From Anticarsia gemmatalis (taxonomy: Eukaryota > Arthropoda > Insecta > Lepidoptera > Erebidae): DNA of 64,000 bases. Location of the stretch: positions 5,332,001-5,396,000 of the forward strand of contig NC_134756.1 of assembly GCF_050436995.1 (NCBI RefSeq). The letters are read 5' to 3'. Under the pieces are notes generated by a model that ran no database searches, was not told the DNA's origin, and saw only the letters and a list, made by a program, of their open reading frames with translations. Positions 12,673 through 23,812 of the stretch are shown here, piece after piece; positions within the stretch are counted from its first letter, which is position 1, and the number at the start of each line of letters is the position of its first letter. A program made the translations under genes and the position numbers.

Positions 12673-14455
12673 TAAGTCTAGACATTCACCACGGCATATT
12701 TTCTGCTTAATTTTGAGCCTATTTATGTATTGATATATTGAAAAAAGCTGAAATATCGTAGCGTAACACGACCATTTAATAAGACAAACGAATCCAAATA
12801 CATAGTAACTTAACATCATTTACAAAGTTGCGCATTGTGCAAGCTAATTACGTGCGACGTTGTGTCAAAGAGAAATGTACTTGTAACTTTGTTGTTTTAA
12901 TTAATTAAGGGAACAACAAAACATTGCCGCGACATATTTACAGTTGTTCCGCGGCTTTTATGCGGAGGTTAGCGTTTGTCCCATTCATTGTTAACGGGAA
13001 AAGTTTGAATGAATTTCTAAGTAAATTTATGCCTAAAGTCTGTCAACGTGGAACTAAATTTAATGTGTGTGTAAAAGTTACAAAGCTGAGTCTATCAACA
13101 AAGTTGGTAAATAACAGATTTCTGTTTGGAGGAAAACGGTATTGTTTGTTTAGTTCATTTGTTCAGTCGTTTTCGTGCATCGTTGGTAAACTGTTGCAAA
13201 ATAACATGCGATATAGTTTGGAGATTTAAAGCTTAACCTAGCAATTTTCCCGTTTAAAAATCGCTTGCTTTAAAACTAATATTATTAAGGAATGTACTGT
13301 AAAATTTTCTGAACTTTACAAATTATCCACCCGTACTTACATATTAAACCAGTAAAAAATATAAGCTAAGGTTTGAAAAATACCAATAAATAAACAATCA
13401 ACAGTAAAGAACTCCGTAGCCGCCAAACTCGTCACGTCTATAGAACAAACATCCTGGCGTTAGCAACTCCTGATCCGGACAAATTAAGTAAATGTCTCGA
13501 CAACGACCAACTTCATGGCGACCGTACTGAATATCAATGGATAACACTGTTCTATTGTTTTGTTTATGAACAAACCGACGTCCAGTCTCTGTTTATATTA
13601 TAAATTGCGACCTCGATTTGTTGAATAAATTTAAATCTAGAAGCAGATGTACCTTCAAGGTAGATATTTACTTACTATCGGCTACGGTAGGCCAGTATAA
13701 TAAACAGAAAGGGATGCGGTCATTAGTTAAAGTGAGATGAGGATATTTATTTCCCACTTCACAATAATTATGACCGTCCCTTCGGTTGGGTCGGTCAGCT
13801 GACCGAATTAAATCGTGTGTTCAACAAACAGTAGGCCTTTTTCCAATAGGGACAAATAAAAATTACGGCACGCCGCGTTCTACGATCCCTACACACATAT
13901 TTTGCTTCCGCATTTATACGTTTCGTCAGCATTTGACCTTTTTTTGGTGGAAAATGTACTTACATTTTTCGTGAAAGGGGCCAAATTAGTTGCTGACTTT
14001 TATTTAAGCGATTACGATAACTTTTCGTATAAACGTTTACGCAGTATACCGGGTATTTATACCGTAAGGTTTTAGTTTCAAACGCTAAGTTTTGTACTAA
14101 ACTGCTTATGTTTACTATAGTTATATTTGAAACTTCATTTCATTGATCATCTGCAATGTGAATTCAAGACAAAGACCTATAAAATATCATTACATCATAA
14201 GCCACTTTTATGATACCATCAATTTATAACTTCAATATAAGTTTGAGAGCTCAATAGAGGTGAAAAGTAATTATAACTGAGGCAGTTCGCTGAAGAAATC
14301 GTAACGTAATTGCCTTCGCGTGATACTTCGCTATTAACAACAATGAATCAATATTGGTACTAAAAGTAGGGATTCCAAACGTCTCGATTACTAAGAACAA
14401 GTGAAATACTTTTTGTATTAAGCAATAATAATTGCATAATAATTATAAAAAAATT
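12673..14455. other. AT-rich non-coding DNA
   Basis: It includes a 101-codon plus-strand open frame (12924-13229) with no ATG-proximal context, homology or splice support that I can see; treated as chance. Nothing else was recognised. Confidence 0.5.
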
Positions 14456-14572
14456 GTAGGTTCCTCCTGTATGACAAGATGTATGGATGTGAATGAGGCA
14501 GGAGAACTGTGCAAATATCGTACTAAGTGGCATTCTGTGGTCTTTGCCTATCCCTATGGGAAAAATGCATAA
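14456..14572 (+). pseudogene. 3' end of a non-LTR retrotransposon reverse-transcriptase ORF
   Basis: An open frame ends at a TAA at 14570-14572. It reads M-D-V-N-E-A-G-E-L-C-K-Y-R-T-K-W-H-S-V-V, then F-A-Y-P-Y-G-K-N-A and stop. The motif (D-V-N-E-A ... R-x-K-W-x-S-V-V-x-A-Y-P-x-G-K) is one I recall from the C-terminus of lepidopteran RTE-like retrotransposon proteins. The upstream part is missing, as expected for 5' truncation, and upstream sequence is AT-rich. No clear A-tail or target duplication. Confidence 0.6.
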
Positions 14573-16254
14573 TATTATGTATGTGTGTTTTACAAAATTA
14601 AATTATTTGTTCATTGTGTTAGCGTATTGTGACCGTCATCGCATCATTACAAAGTCATGACTTGGGGCTTACGCAATCAAAGATGACAGAAATCATTAAA
14701 AAAAAATCTAAATAGTATTTCAGGATTTCGGTCCCGAGGCAAGCGTTATCAACGTTGTTAATCTAACACATGGTAACCCTAACTACAAAGGAACTATACA
14801 GGTGGCAAATGCTAAGGGTGGACGATATTGAGACATAAATCCAACCTCGCACTTTTGGTAAGCTGTTATTTAATATTTACGATCTGAACTACGTATGAAA
14901 CGGCCGATAAAATTCCATTATTATCCCTAGATGCAAGCGATATAGCCAAGAAGAACACGATATGATAGAAAAAGTATTCGTAAAAGTTTTACTATTCGTC
15001 AGATTATTACTCCGGTTATAGTACCTACACTTGGGTCATTTAATGTCCTGTTAAGAAAGGTAATCAAGAAAGCTATTTCTACAACGATATCTATTAACAT
15101 ATTATTATACTTTCATATAAAAACTTTTACGTTACGTTACGTACATATATCACGCCTTTTGTACCCGAATGTGTAGACAGAGGTGTAGGAAATACACTCA
15201 TATTTCGCCGACAGTAGAATAGCCTAATATGTATATATATATAAGAAGCAAAATTTTAACTTTATCGTTCTAACTAAAATAAGTGTGTGTGCTTTTAAAA
15301 TATGCGAATATTTAATAAAATAAAATAAATGCCCTTAATCACTCTTGAAAAATTTGAATTTAAATAAAATATATTTTGTTAAAATAAATACTCAGCACAG
15401 TGAAAGTAATTAATGGTATCTTGTTGTCGGTGAGTCGCAATCTCTCGCTGCTTGCAATTTGAGTAGCACTCATCTTGATAGTGCCTAGCTTTACCGAGCG
15501 GCCTACAGGCTCTATGGAGCGCTTGAAACATCGCGATGATAAAATAAATAAAAATAAACTTGGCTGCTGCTTTATATCAACAATCTTTATTTTATACCAA
15601 GAAAATGTATTTATGCCAGACATGCGCCATTTTCAAAGATAACTTCTATTATAAAGTATTTTAGAAAAACTATATTACAACAACCACCGTACTTGATAAA
15701 CCGTAATTTAATATTTATCAGAGCCGAACCCTGAACTTCACTAAATATCGTGTGTTGGAACGCAGTCTTTTACTACTAGTGTAATTTCGGTATTCAGAAT
15801 CATAACGTACACTTTTCTTCCAGTAAATAGTTTCAATAACAACAACTATTCAACCGTTTATCAAACTAAAGCATCAAAAACGCTATTTATCAGCAAAGCT
15901 TGTGGTTAAGACACTTTGTATTCCCCCGTCGTTTTTCATACACATTCAACTATTGCATGGCAAAGTTATGGAGGATCACATCTCATTTCGATCCTATATG
16001 ATTTATGCACTCAATTATAAAGACCCCGCTGTGTCTCACAAACCAGACAGGCCTACCTTCCACCGTTTTCGAAATTTTCCGCTTATTTTAAGGAAAACCG
16101 CAGAATGTATCCTTATTCACTTTTGAAGGGTTCCTTTGTTATTAAAAGGGAGTCGAGTGACTTTACGGTTGAAAAGCTTGTTAATCTTTGTAAAGACTGT
16201 TCACGTTTTCGTCAGTTAAATACAAAAAGTAAAAGTTAAATTATAGTAAGTAAC

Positions 16255-16353
16255 CCAACCCGCATTTGGCCAGCGTGGACGAGGCCAACCCCCCCCCCCC
16301 CTGTTTGGCAGGAGATCCTTGCCCAACAATGGACATTCATGGCTTAAAAAAAA
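16255..16353 (+). mobile_element. 5'-truncated RTE-like retrotransposon tail with poly-C
   Basis: It contains acccgcatttggccagcgtgg, then a run of about 12 C (near 16290-16301), then aggagatccttgcccaacaatgga, and ends in an A-run (16346-16353). The pattern matches the 3' region of a family common in moths; a sister copy is at 21076-21168. Confidence 0.65.
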
Positions 16354-17080
16354 GTAAACAATCGTCCAGAAATATTTGGTTTAATTATATAAGCTTTATA
16401 GGAGAGTGAACGTTTTATTCGGAGCAGTATAAATCACACCAATCACTACCGGCTTTGAAATTGTTTGCACTTACTTTGTTCCAGAAAAAATTTTACTACG
16501 TTAATTACTATCTTTCCAATATCTTGAAATGTATTGGAAAAATGGTAAACCAATACTTTAGATTGAAAATGAAGTAAATAAATCACAGAAAACTCCTCTA
16601 GAACCTAGACGTATAATCTCTCTTAATAAAACAGATCTTAGCATCGCGAATGCTCTCTCAAGGACTATAAATCCGTTGCTCGGAGCTACCTTAAACCAAG
16701 CGGCACTAGTTTATATCCAGAAAGGTACTGAATCAACTTATAAGGCTCTTTGTACCGCGTACTCTTGAAAAAGTATTTTACTTTATACGGGTATTTCATG
16801 AAGCACTGAAGCAAGTACCTTCTTACATTATCATAAGGTTTCTTACCGTGAAATAAGTATATAGGTCGAGAAAGTTTATTTGAATGCGAATAAAACACTA
16901 TACGAAAGGTTCTCTATATAATAGACATTTAATAATTCAAATACACAGAATATTATTAATTTCTCTATTAATGATTCGAATTTTGGCACGTAAAGCCTTA
17001 GTTGTTAAACGTTTATGATGATTATAAAAGTTTTATCTTTATTGATTTTTAAACACATGCGGGTTGATACCTTCAAAACC

Positions 17081-17153
17081 CTTTTTTTAACCCATTACTG
17101 CTCCACTACTAGGCAAGGGTCTTCTCCCGAACGAGAGAGGAGTTAGGTTTTAA
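17081..17153 (-). mobile_element. 5'-truncated retrotransposon tail
   Basis: Minus strand: ctcgttcgggagaagaccct, then tgcctagtagtggagc and gggtt, ending in an A-run. It is the antisense relative of the insertion at 21076-21168. Confidence 0.65.
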
Positions 17154-17925
17154 GAATCTCTTAAGGCGGCCTTATTCTTGCAAGTATTATATAATTTGTT
17201 CGACCTTACAACAGCAGATTTTTACTGCACTGACCACAGTTACTGACTAACATAAAACTTGGAATGTAAACGTTTTACAACCAGGAACATATTAAGGGTA
17301 TGTTTTACTACCCATAATCATACTAAAAAACCTTAATACCATTTTTTTTCTCTCTGACATTCATGTGTTATTTATGACCAGATAATTGTTGTAACGGATT
17401 ACAGTAAAATTTACAGTATAGAAAACAATATCAGTATAGTAAACATTCATTTTAACTTAACTTCTGCCAAATATTTTATTAATAAAACATTACAATTGAT
17501 ATTCTACTATTGAACTTTATAAAACCAGACAAAAACCACCATATTCTAATGTGTTGTTCTTGTTACTTTTCAAAGTACACATACATTATTTCAGTATTTA
17601 AGTCAAAGTGACTTAAAAGCTAGACTATTTCAGTTCCATCCATTACGAATGTTATAGCAAGCATTGACAGAGGCTTCCTGTTGCTACTGATTAATTGTTA
17701 CTGTATATTTAGTTGCATAACAGACAGTCTTGCATTTCCTGAACTTAGTGAAAGTTACAGGTTGCAAAGTAAGTTTACTTACAAGTGATTAAGAAATAGA
17801 TAAACTTTAATTTACTATAAATAGCACCTTAGAGTAGGCCTCGCATAAGTATAAATGCCATTTACGATTACGTTATAGAAGAGATATTTTTAAAATGTGT
17901 ATGTATGTATCCAGAAAAATGTGAC

Positions 17926-18020
17926 GCTTGGCCGGACGCAATAAGCGACCGAGGAGACTGAAAATCTAAGGGAGAGGCCTTGCTCAGCTGTGGGACACAG
18001 AATGAGGCTAGAAAAAAAAA
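17926..18020 (+). pseudogene. 3' end of an RTE-like retrotransposon ORF, decayed
   Basis: Gene remnant with an A-tail (18012-18020). Allowing a stop and a one-base shift, the codons read like D-R-G-x-W-K-S-L-G-E-A-F-A-Q-x-W-D, the C-terminal motif of RTE-clade reverse-transcriptase proteins. The region gaggccttgctcagctgtgg holds most of it. 5'-truncated; a target duplication is unclear because the flanks are GTAT-rich. Confidence 0.6.
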
Positions 18021-19534
18021 GGTATGTGTATTATTGTGTATGTATAATTGATTTTCTTTTTTCTTCCCAACTAAATTATTGAAAATTACGTGATGACATT
18101 CGGGACAATAACAGTTTATAACCTAAAATAACCCACAGGGAAGGTACTTTTATGTAGATAGAAGTTAGTTCCGCATAAAAATGATGTTAAACAAGATCAA
18201 CAATAAAACAAAACTGTATACATTCAAAATTCTGTTTTCACTTCTTCAGCATAACGAGTACTACAAAATAAGGTCAGTTTTCCTTTGTCTGTTTACTTTG
18301 AAAGTTGGACAACCCTTCAGTTAGCTTGCAACGTTACACTGTTGCCTGGCACATTAATATTTTATAAGGAGCCTCCCCTTAGACCGCGTCCAACTTCGTT
18401 ACATAATTACAACGTATACAAGCTTTATTGAGACAAACTGGTCAGCCGGTGATTGTTCTAGGTGGGCATTTGTTAGTAGTTTCAATGTAGGGAGACGTCC
18501 CTTAGTTTTAGTTAAGCTGTTCTTTTTAAAGCTAGTTAGTCGCAAGCCGTTGTTTAGACAACGCTTTGACTTAAGAATAATTAATTTGTCAGTAAGGTTT
18601 ATTCTCAACATTGGTCTCATTACATTGAAAGTACTTATGTTAATATGCAGGTAAACCGAATTACTTTAATCAACTGCTAAGACTAGTAAAAATCTTCCAG
18701 CGTTGTAACGTACATCCGTGTTATGAGTATTTATAAGTGTTGATAATACACAAACATAAAACGCAGACAACAATAGCTGATGTTTATTAAGCACGTCACG
18801 TTTTTAAAGCTTACTTAAAGAAAATACATAAAATTGATTTAGAGCCTATAAGCAGTAAAAATCTTCTATTTGTATGGCCAGTAATTTCCTACCTAGCGAT
18901 CGATAGTTTGGAATTTTCCAGTAGACAAATTGTGTCTACAAAACCAATAACTGCATTTAAATAAAAAGAAAATAGAAATTGACTTGTTATTTCTTTAAGC
19001 CCTCGTCGAGGGTGAAACTCTATTTAAATTCAATATTTCTTCACACGTGCTCCCCTATTGTACTTCGCTGTGCGAAATATTTTGATTGACAATAAACACT
19101 ACACAAGAAACGTGAATAAACATTGGGCAAATATTTCTTTAAGAATATGAATAAACGTCGCGAATATTTTCCTATAAGGGGAAACATTAAAGCCTTTTGT
19201 AAAGGATAGAAGTTTTTTAATCGCCCTGAAAAAAGGGCTGCATAGTCACGACGGCGGGGCGTCGCTTCAAAAGCATAAATATAACTTTTGCAACATTATG
19301 TTGTGTTCCACAATTCATCTCCCGCCTTCGCAGGTGTCAAGAGGAAAAGTGAAAAGTTCCTATTGTTGGAACTCTCATTGTTAAAATATTTTCACACTCG
19401 GTGAGTACGCTTACCGAACTCAAGTCACCCCTTTCAGAATAAAGCGATTTTTCTTTTCGATTGAAATTTAGTCGCGGTAATGAAAAGGTAAAGGGCCAAT
19501 AAGTAGCTCGATCAAATTGCATTATCGCCGAGAA

Positions 19535-19548
19535 GCGCCCCCTGGTGG
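19535..19548 (-). promoter_or_regulatory. Exact CTCF-type core motif
   Basis: The plus strand reads GCGCCCCCTGGTGG; the reverse complement CCACCAGGGGGCGC equals the core of the well-known CTCF consensus. CTCF is conserved in insects, including Lepidoptera. The motif stands in a locally less AT-rich stretch (about 19320-19560) of otherwise unannotated DNA. Binding is inferred from sequence only. Confidence 0.5.
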
Positions 19549-20156
19549 AGGGTAGTCGCAATAAATTGAATTACGAGTCCCGCAATCTCTACGTCTATAA
19601 AAATAGCCTTTGAGCCATTTCTTGGACGTCACATTCGCTCGAGAAGTAATCAAAGAGCTTTTCTTTTGTGGTGGCCTTTTTGGAATTTCATTTATTTAAT
19701 CTAAGACAATCGTTAAATTTTATTTTGTTAAAACGCTAAATAACTAACGTGAAAAGTTCGACAAAAAAATGTAAGTAAGTAACACACACTTTAGATACCT
19801 GACAAAAAAGGATGCTTGAAGCAAAAATCCTAAAACAAAAGAAATAAGATTCAGTCGTAACTCCATACTGCAATTATTTACCTGTAACAAAAAAAAAAGT
19901 GATATCATTCATTCACATTTCTATCTCATTCAATATTTTAGTCAGTTCTCCTATTAACGATGCATCTAACCAATTGCTGGTATGAAAACTTTTTGTGGAA
20001 AGTTGAACTGAATAGCGAAAGTATTTTAGAATCCCTCCCTTAATTTGCCTAAACGATCGCGTAATTATAGCTCGTGTAGCAGACATGCATCACCACTCAG
20101 TGGAATCTTTAATTAATACAGATTTAATCAGGTGCTATATTAAATATTCGTGTATT

Positions 20157-20222
20157 AGGAGGTTCCGTCTGCGGCGAGGGGTGTGACCGCACGAGAGCGC
20201 GCCGCGCAATCACGGCCCATTG
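20157..20222. other. CpG- and GC-rich island
   Basis: A short block with many CG dinucleotides (tctgcggcgagg, cacgagagcgcgccgcgcaat) in AT-rich surroundings. No splice-bounded reading frame was found. It could be a promoter/first exon, a regulatory element or a conserved non-coding element. Confidence 0.35.
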
Positions 20223-21075
20223 TTACCTACCTACGTAGGGGATGCTACTCGTTATTCGAAAAGTATTTGCGATGAAAATATTGACGGTATCGTATATTAA
20301 ACCTTGGTTTCATTTGCATGATAGTATTGAGATTTTTTATTTACTAAAGGTAAATATAAAGTCGCGAGAAATTAAGCAGGATTACGTGTTTTATACTTAG
20401 CTCTTCAGTAAACTAAAATTGCGAGCGTCTCTGCCCTTTAATAGTTTGTGCTTTCTTTATCAAATTATAATAAGTACCGATTTAAATCCATGCATCTTTT
20501 GGGACCTATTTTATGTTAACGATAACCCGAGACTTGACAAATTCCAAATCAATTCAACAAACATCACTAAACAAATATAAATACATTCTGCGAAAAAATA
20601 CTACAATTCTTAATCGTCAATACAGCGTGTGCCTATCTGGTAATGTGTGAAACGTCCACATTGAACAATCAGTGCACAATCACTCGATGATTGAACACGA
20701 TGTGTCAGCTCGACCATTCGCTGCGGACCATTGCAATACTTTATTAAACGCTATAAAGCTCTATTGAGGCAACTGTGTTTATGGATGGAATGGAGTGACA
20801 GCCTAGATTGGTTACGTAATTAAAGTCGTTAAATCTGTTACAATGTTTTGAAGATGTCGAACGTATTACAAGTTATAGAGAAATTGTCTAACGAAGCGTA
20901 GCATTTAATAAAAGTCAGGACGTAATATGTAGTTACTAAGTTTCTTTTATTGTCTCCAGCTGTTTTGCGGTCAGAGTTGTTCAAGCCGCCTTCTGCTCTA
21001 ACTTCGTTTAACTACTGCTTTTTAATTAAAAAGCCGGCTACAAAAATAACTCCTTATATTTAAGTGGTAAAGAAC

Positions 21076-21168
21076 TCAAGGCCTAACCCCTCCCCCTCGT
21101 TCGGGAGGAGACCCTTGCCCTGCAGTGGGACAGATATGGGTTATTAAAAAAAAAAAAAAAAAAAAAAA
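21076..21168 (+). mobile_element. 5'-truncated retrotransposon with perfect target duplication
   Basis: A 93-bp insert: gcctaacccctccccctcg, an inverted-repeat-like cgttcgggaggag, then gcagtgggacagatatggg, and a ~24-base A-tail. It is flanked on both sides by the identical 18-bp atttaagtggtaaagaac (21058-21075 and 21169-21186). This is a textbook target-primed insertion; the perfect duplication and intact A-tail indicate a recent event. Confidence 0.92.
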
Positions 21169-22711
21169 ATTTAAGTGGTAAAGAACAGTACCATCATTCT
21201 TTCTGACCCAAAAATTAATTCACGAATAAAAGTCGTTTTCGTGCTAGCTTTTTAGAATAAACTTCGTTATATTCTCAAACGAAACAGCTGAACGCCAATT
21301 GTTTTATTCATAACACAACAAAAAGCGAACAACAGTCGACAAAACACGGGCAATGCGACTGCGACAAAAAGTCGAATGTCGTAAACCGTTTTATTAAAAG
21401 TGTCGTCGGGTATCTCGTTCAATAACATAACTGTTATAACTGCGTTTTTGCAGATGCGTTTTAGAATACCGATAGTTTGATGTGGTTTATAGGCACTTTA
21501 TCTTATGTATAACATTCGCTGTATTGCGTACGGCAAGCCACATATTTCTATACACTTTGGAAATTGCATTCCTTATTTGTCGTCTACATTACTCAACAAA
21601 GAAACCAATCGAGTATTTTCTACCTTAAAATCCAAAAAGTTTGGTACTAATAAACAGTAAGTAAACGTTAAAGATAAGCTTTTGTCGTATAGTTAAAGGT
21701 AAACTTTTTCGAAAAAGACTTAAAATCTGTGATTAATGTGTAACACTGCACCGCAAGGAGTCACTAAAGAGAACAGTAAACTAGCGAATTCAGTGCAGAC
21801 AACAAATTAAGTGGTTTCCGTTAGTTTAAGCTGAAACTCACGCTGCGTTAAAATAAGCTTTAAAGTTTATTATTATTATTCCTGGTTTAGAGTAAGGATT
21901 CATAAAAAACTATAAAATTTCAGATTTTACTTATCTTACCCCCTGTTTACCTTTTCTTTGAAATATTTAATTATTCAGATATATATATCTTAAAAACAAT
22001 AATAATTTAATAAGCAACTAAAGAATTATAACATAATTGAGCATTAACAATAGTTAAAAAAACATCGATTTTCGAAATGATTTGAAATTTGAAAACAAAT
22101 GTATTTTTTAACGTTTCGTAAAGAACTCGGTACTTAAATAATTTATAGTAGTCTGTCCCATTTGGTTTATAATCTTCCCTTTGAACAGTATATTTAGAAC
22201 GAAGTTGCACAACATTCTAAAAATACACTGCCAAGAAATAAGTCAAACAAAACGCAAGCTTACAAACATATAAATAGTCTGCAAAAAAATATTCATTACG
22301 TGCAAATGGAGCTCACCCATTGCTATGCGTCATTACAAATCTCCCTTATATCTATGTTCACGGTACATTGAATCGCGGTTGCTGTCTAATTAAATCCCCT
22401 CCGGTTACCGAAGCGTTGTCGGCAATTTTTATGCGAAAGAATATCATAAAGGCTCGCACGCAGTGTTGGTTAATTTTCTGATCGATTGAATTGGTTTATT
22501 TGTTTCCGATATGAATGTTTCGGACAGTCTTTGAGTCGAATAAACAAACTGGATAATCAGTGAATTTGATGTAATGTGGCATAACTTCGTGCTATTGGTG
22601 TGATTGAGTCTGGCTTACAAAAACTGGCGTTAATTTTTGTGAAAGTAATTGTGATATTCTGGTGTTTGAAGAAAATTTGTCCAATTTATCTTTTGGAATA
22701 CGACTACTGTA

Positions 22712-23433
22712 CCGCGATTCTGTACATTCGATACTAACGTCACGCTGTCGAATACCATACATTGCTATCGAGCTACTCGTTAGGAAACCGGCAGCAATCC
22801 GGCAGAGAATCGCGACCTATCGAGTATCGAAAACTTGACATTTAAAGTGAGAAAAAGTTTCGTTCTGAAAATTTGTTCTTTAAATAAAATTTTATTGGTA
22901 ATAATTGTGTATAAACTAATTTTAAATACATTCTATAGCGGATAAAAAATAATCACGAAATGTATTATTCTCATAAATAATAATTATAGTCTACTTTAAA
23001 CGGTATTAGTAAAAATAAATCAATAATATAAAAATATCATAATTAATGTTGTTCAACGAAACATTTTCACCACAAAAAAAGAATCAGCGTCTTTTTTTTC
23101 TACGTTGAAGCAGGCAAAGGAGACAATGCCTTTTCAGTCTCGTTGGCTTCGTCTTCCTAAAATTATCTAATATAGAATATTAAATAATTTATTAAAATTA
23201 AAAATGGAAAGAATAATTTATTTCGAAATTCGGATTTCGAATTGCCCCTAAGTGCGCTCCAGCAAATAAAATAATTTATTAAATTTGATTTTATTTTAAT
23301 GTTTGGTGAAAAATGGCGCCATTGAAGAACATAGTCGTTGCAAAAATCCGCTAGGGGCGCTGATCAATTTTTCATACAAAATTTTTCGATAGCGAGTCGA
23401 TAGTCGATACTCGATAGTTGTACAGAATCGCGG
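22712..23433. mobile_element. MITE-like element with terminal inverted repeats
   Basis: The left end CCGCGATTCTGTAC and right end GTACAGAATCGCGG are perfect 14-bp inverted repeats flanked by TA on both sides. This is consistent with a TA target duplication (Tc1/mariner-like or similar MITE). Subterminal regions carry several tcgata-type repeats. The interior is AT-rich with a ggcgcc palindrome near 23315. At 722 bp and with no long frame, it is non-autonomous. Confidence 0.75.
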
Positions 23434-23712
23434 TACTGGTGTTAAGTCGATTTGACTATTATGTAAATCTGCAATTGAAAACAGAACTAAACGTATTAGT
23501 GTAAGGATAGAAGTTGAAATTATTACTTATAATTAAGCTTCTCTAATAATTCCACGACCTAAAATATTTTTTAACTCTGTTTATTTTGATTTCAATTCAG
23601 AATGATTATAATAAAATGTAAACAGCTCTCGAAACTCCAATTAGCAACTAGGCTTTTTAATCAAAGTATGGCCGAGTCTTTAGTGAAGAAAATATTTTTT
23701 TAAGACAATAAA

Positions 23713-23812
23713 AGAGAAGCCAGCCAGTGGGAGTGCGCAGATGCGTCTGAATGGCTGCTGAATAATTACCGCGACGCCTCGGGCGCGTGCTAAGACCGAG
23801 ACCATAATACCA
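23713..23812. other. GC-rich block with homeodomain-like core
   Basis: The block has gagtgcgcagatgcgtctga, then tgaataattaccgcg and ctcgggcgcgtgc. The taatta core beside CG-rich sequence resembles conserved regulatory DNA, but nothing here proves function. No coding frame with splice sites was seen. Confidence 0.3.

Noticed and set aside
12528..12819. Three overlapping open frames near the end of palindromic element copy A
   Set aside because: They overlap on both strands, cover the element's terminal hairpin, and similar frames recur in copy B only because the DNA repeats. No protein features.
12924..13229. 101-codon plus-strand open frame
   Set aside because: No ATG start in good context, no domain, and length is within chance for about 60 such frames in the window.
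23340..23356. Second CTCF site
   Set aside because: One G short of the core and inside a transposable element; kept only as a note in a finding.
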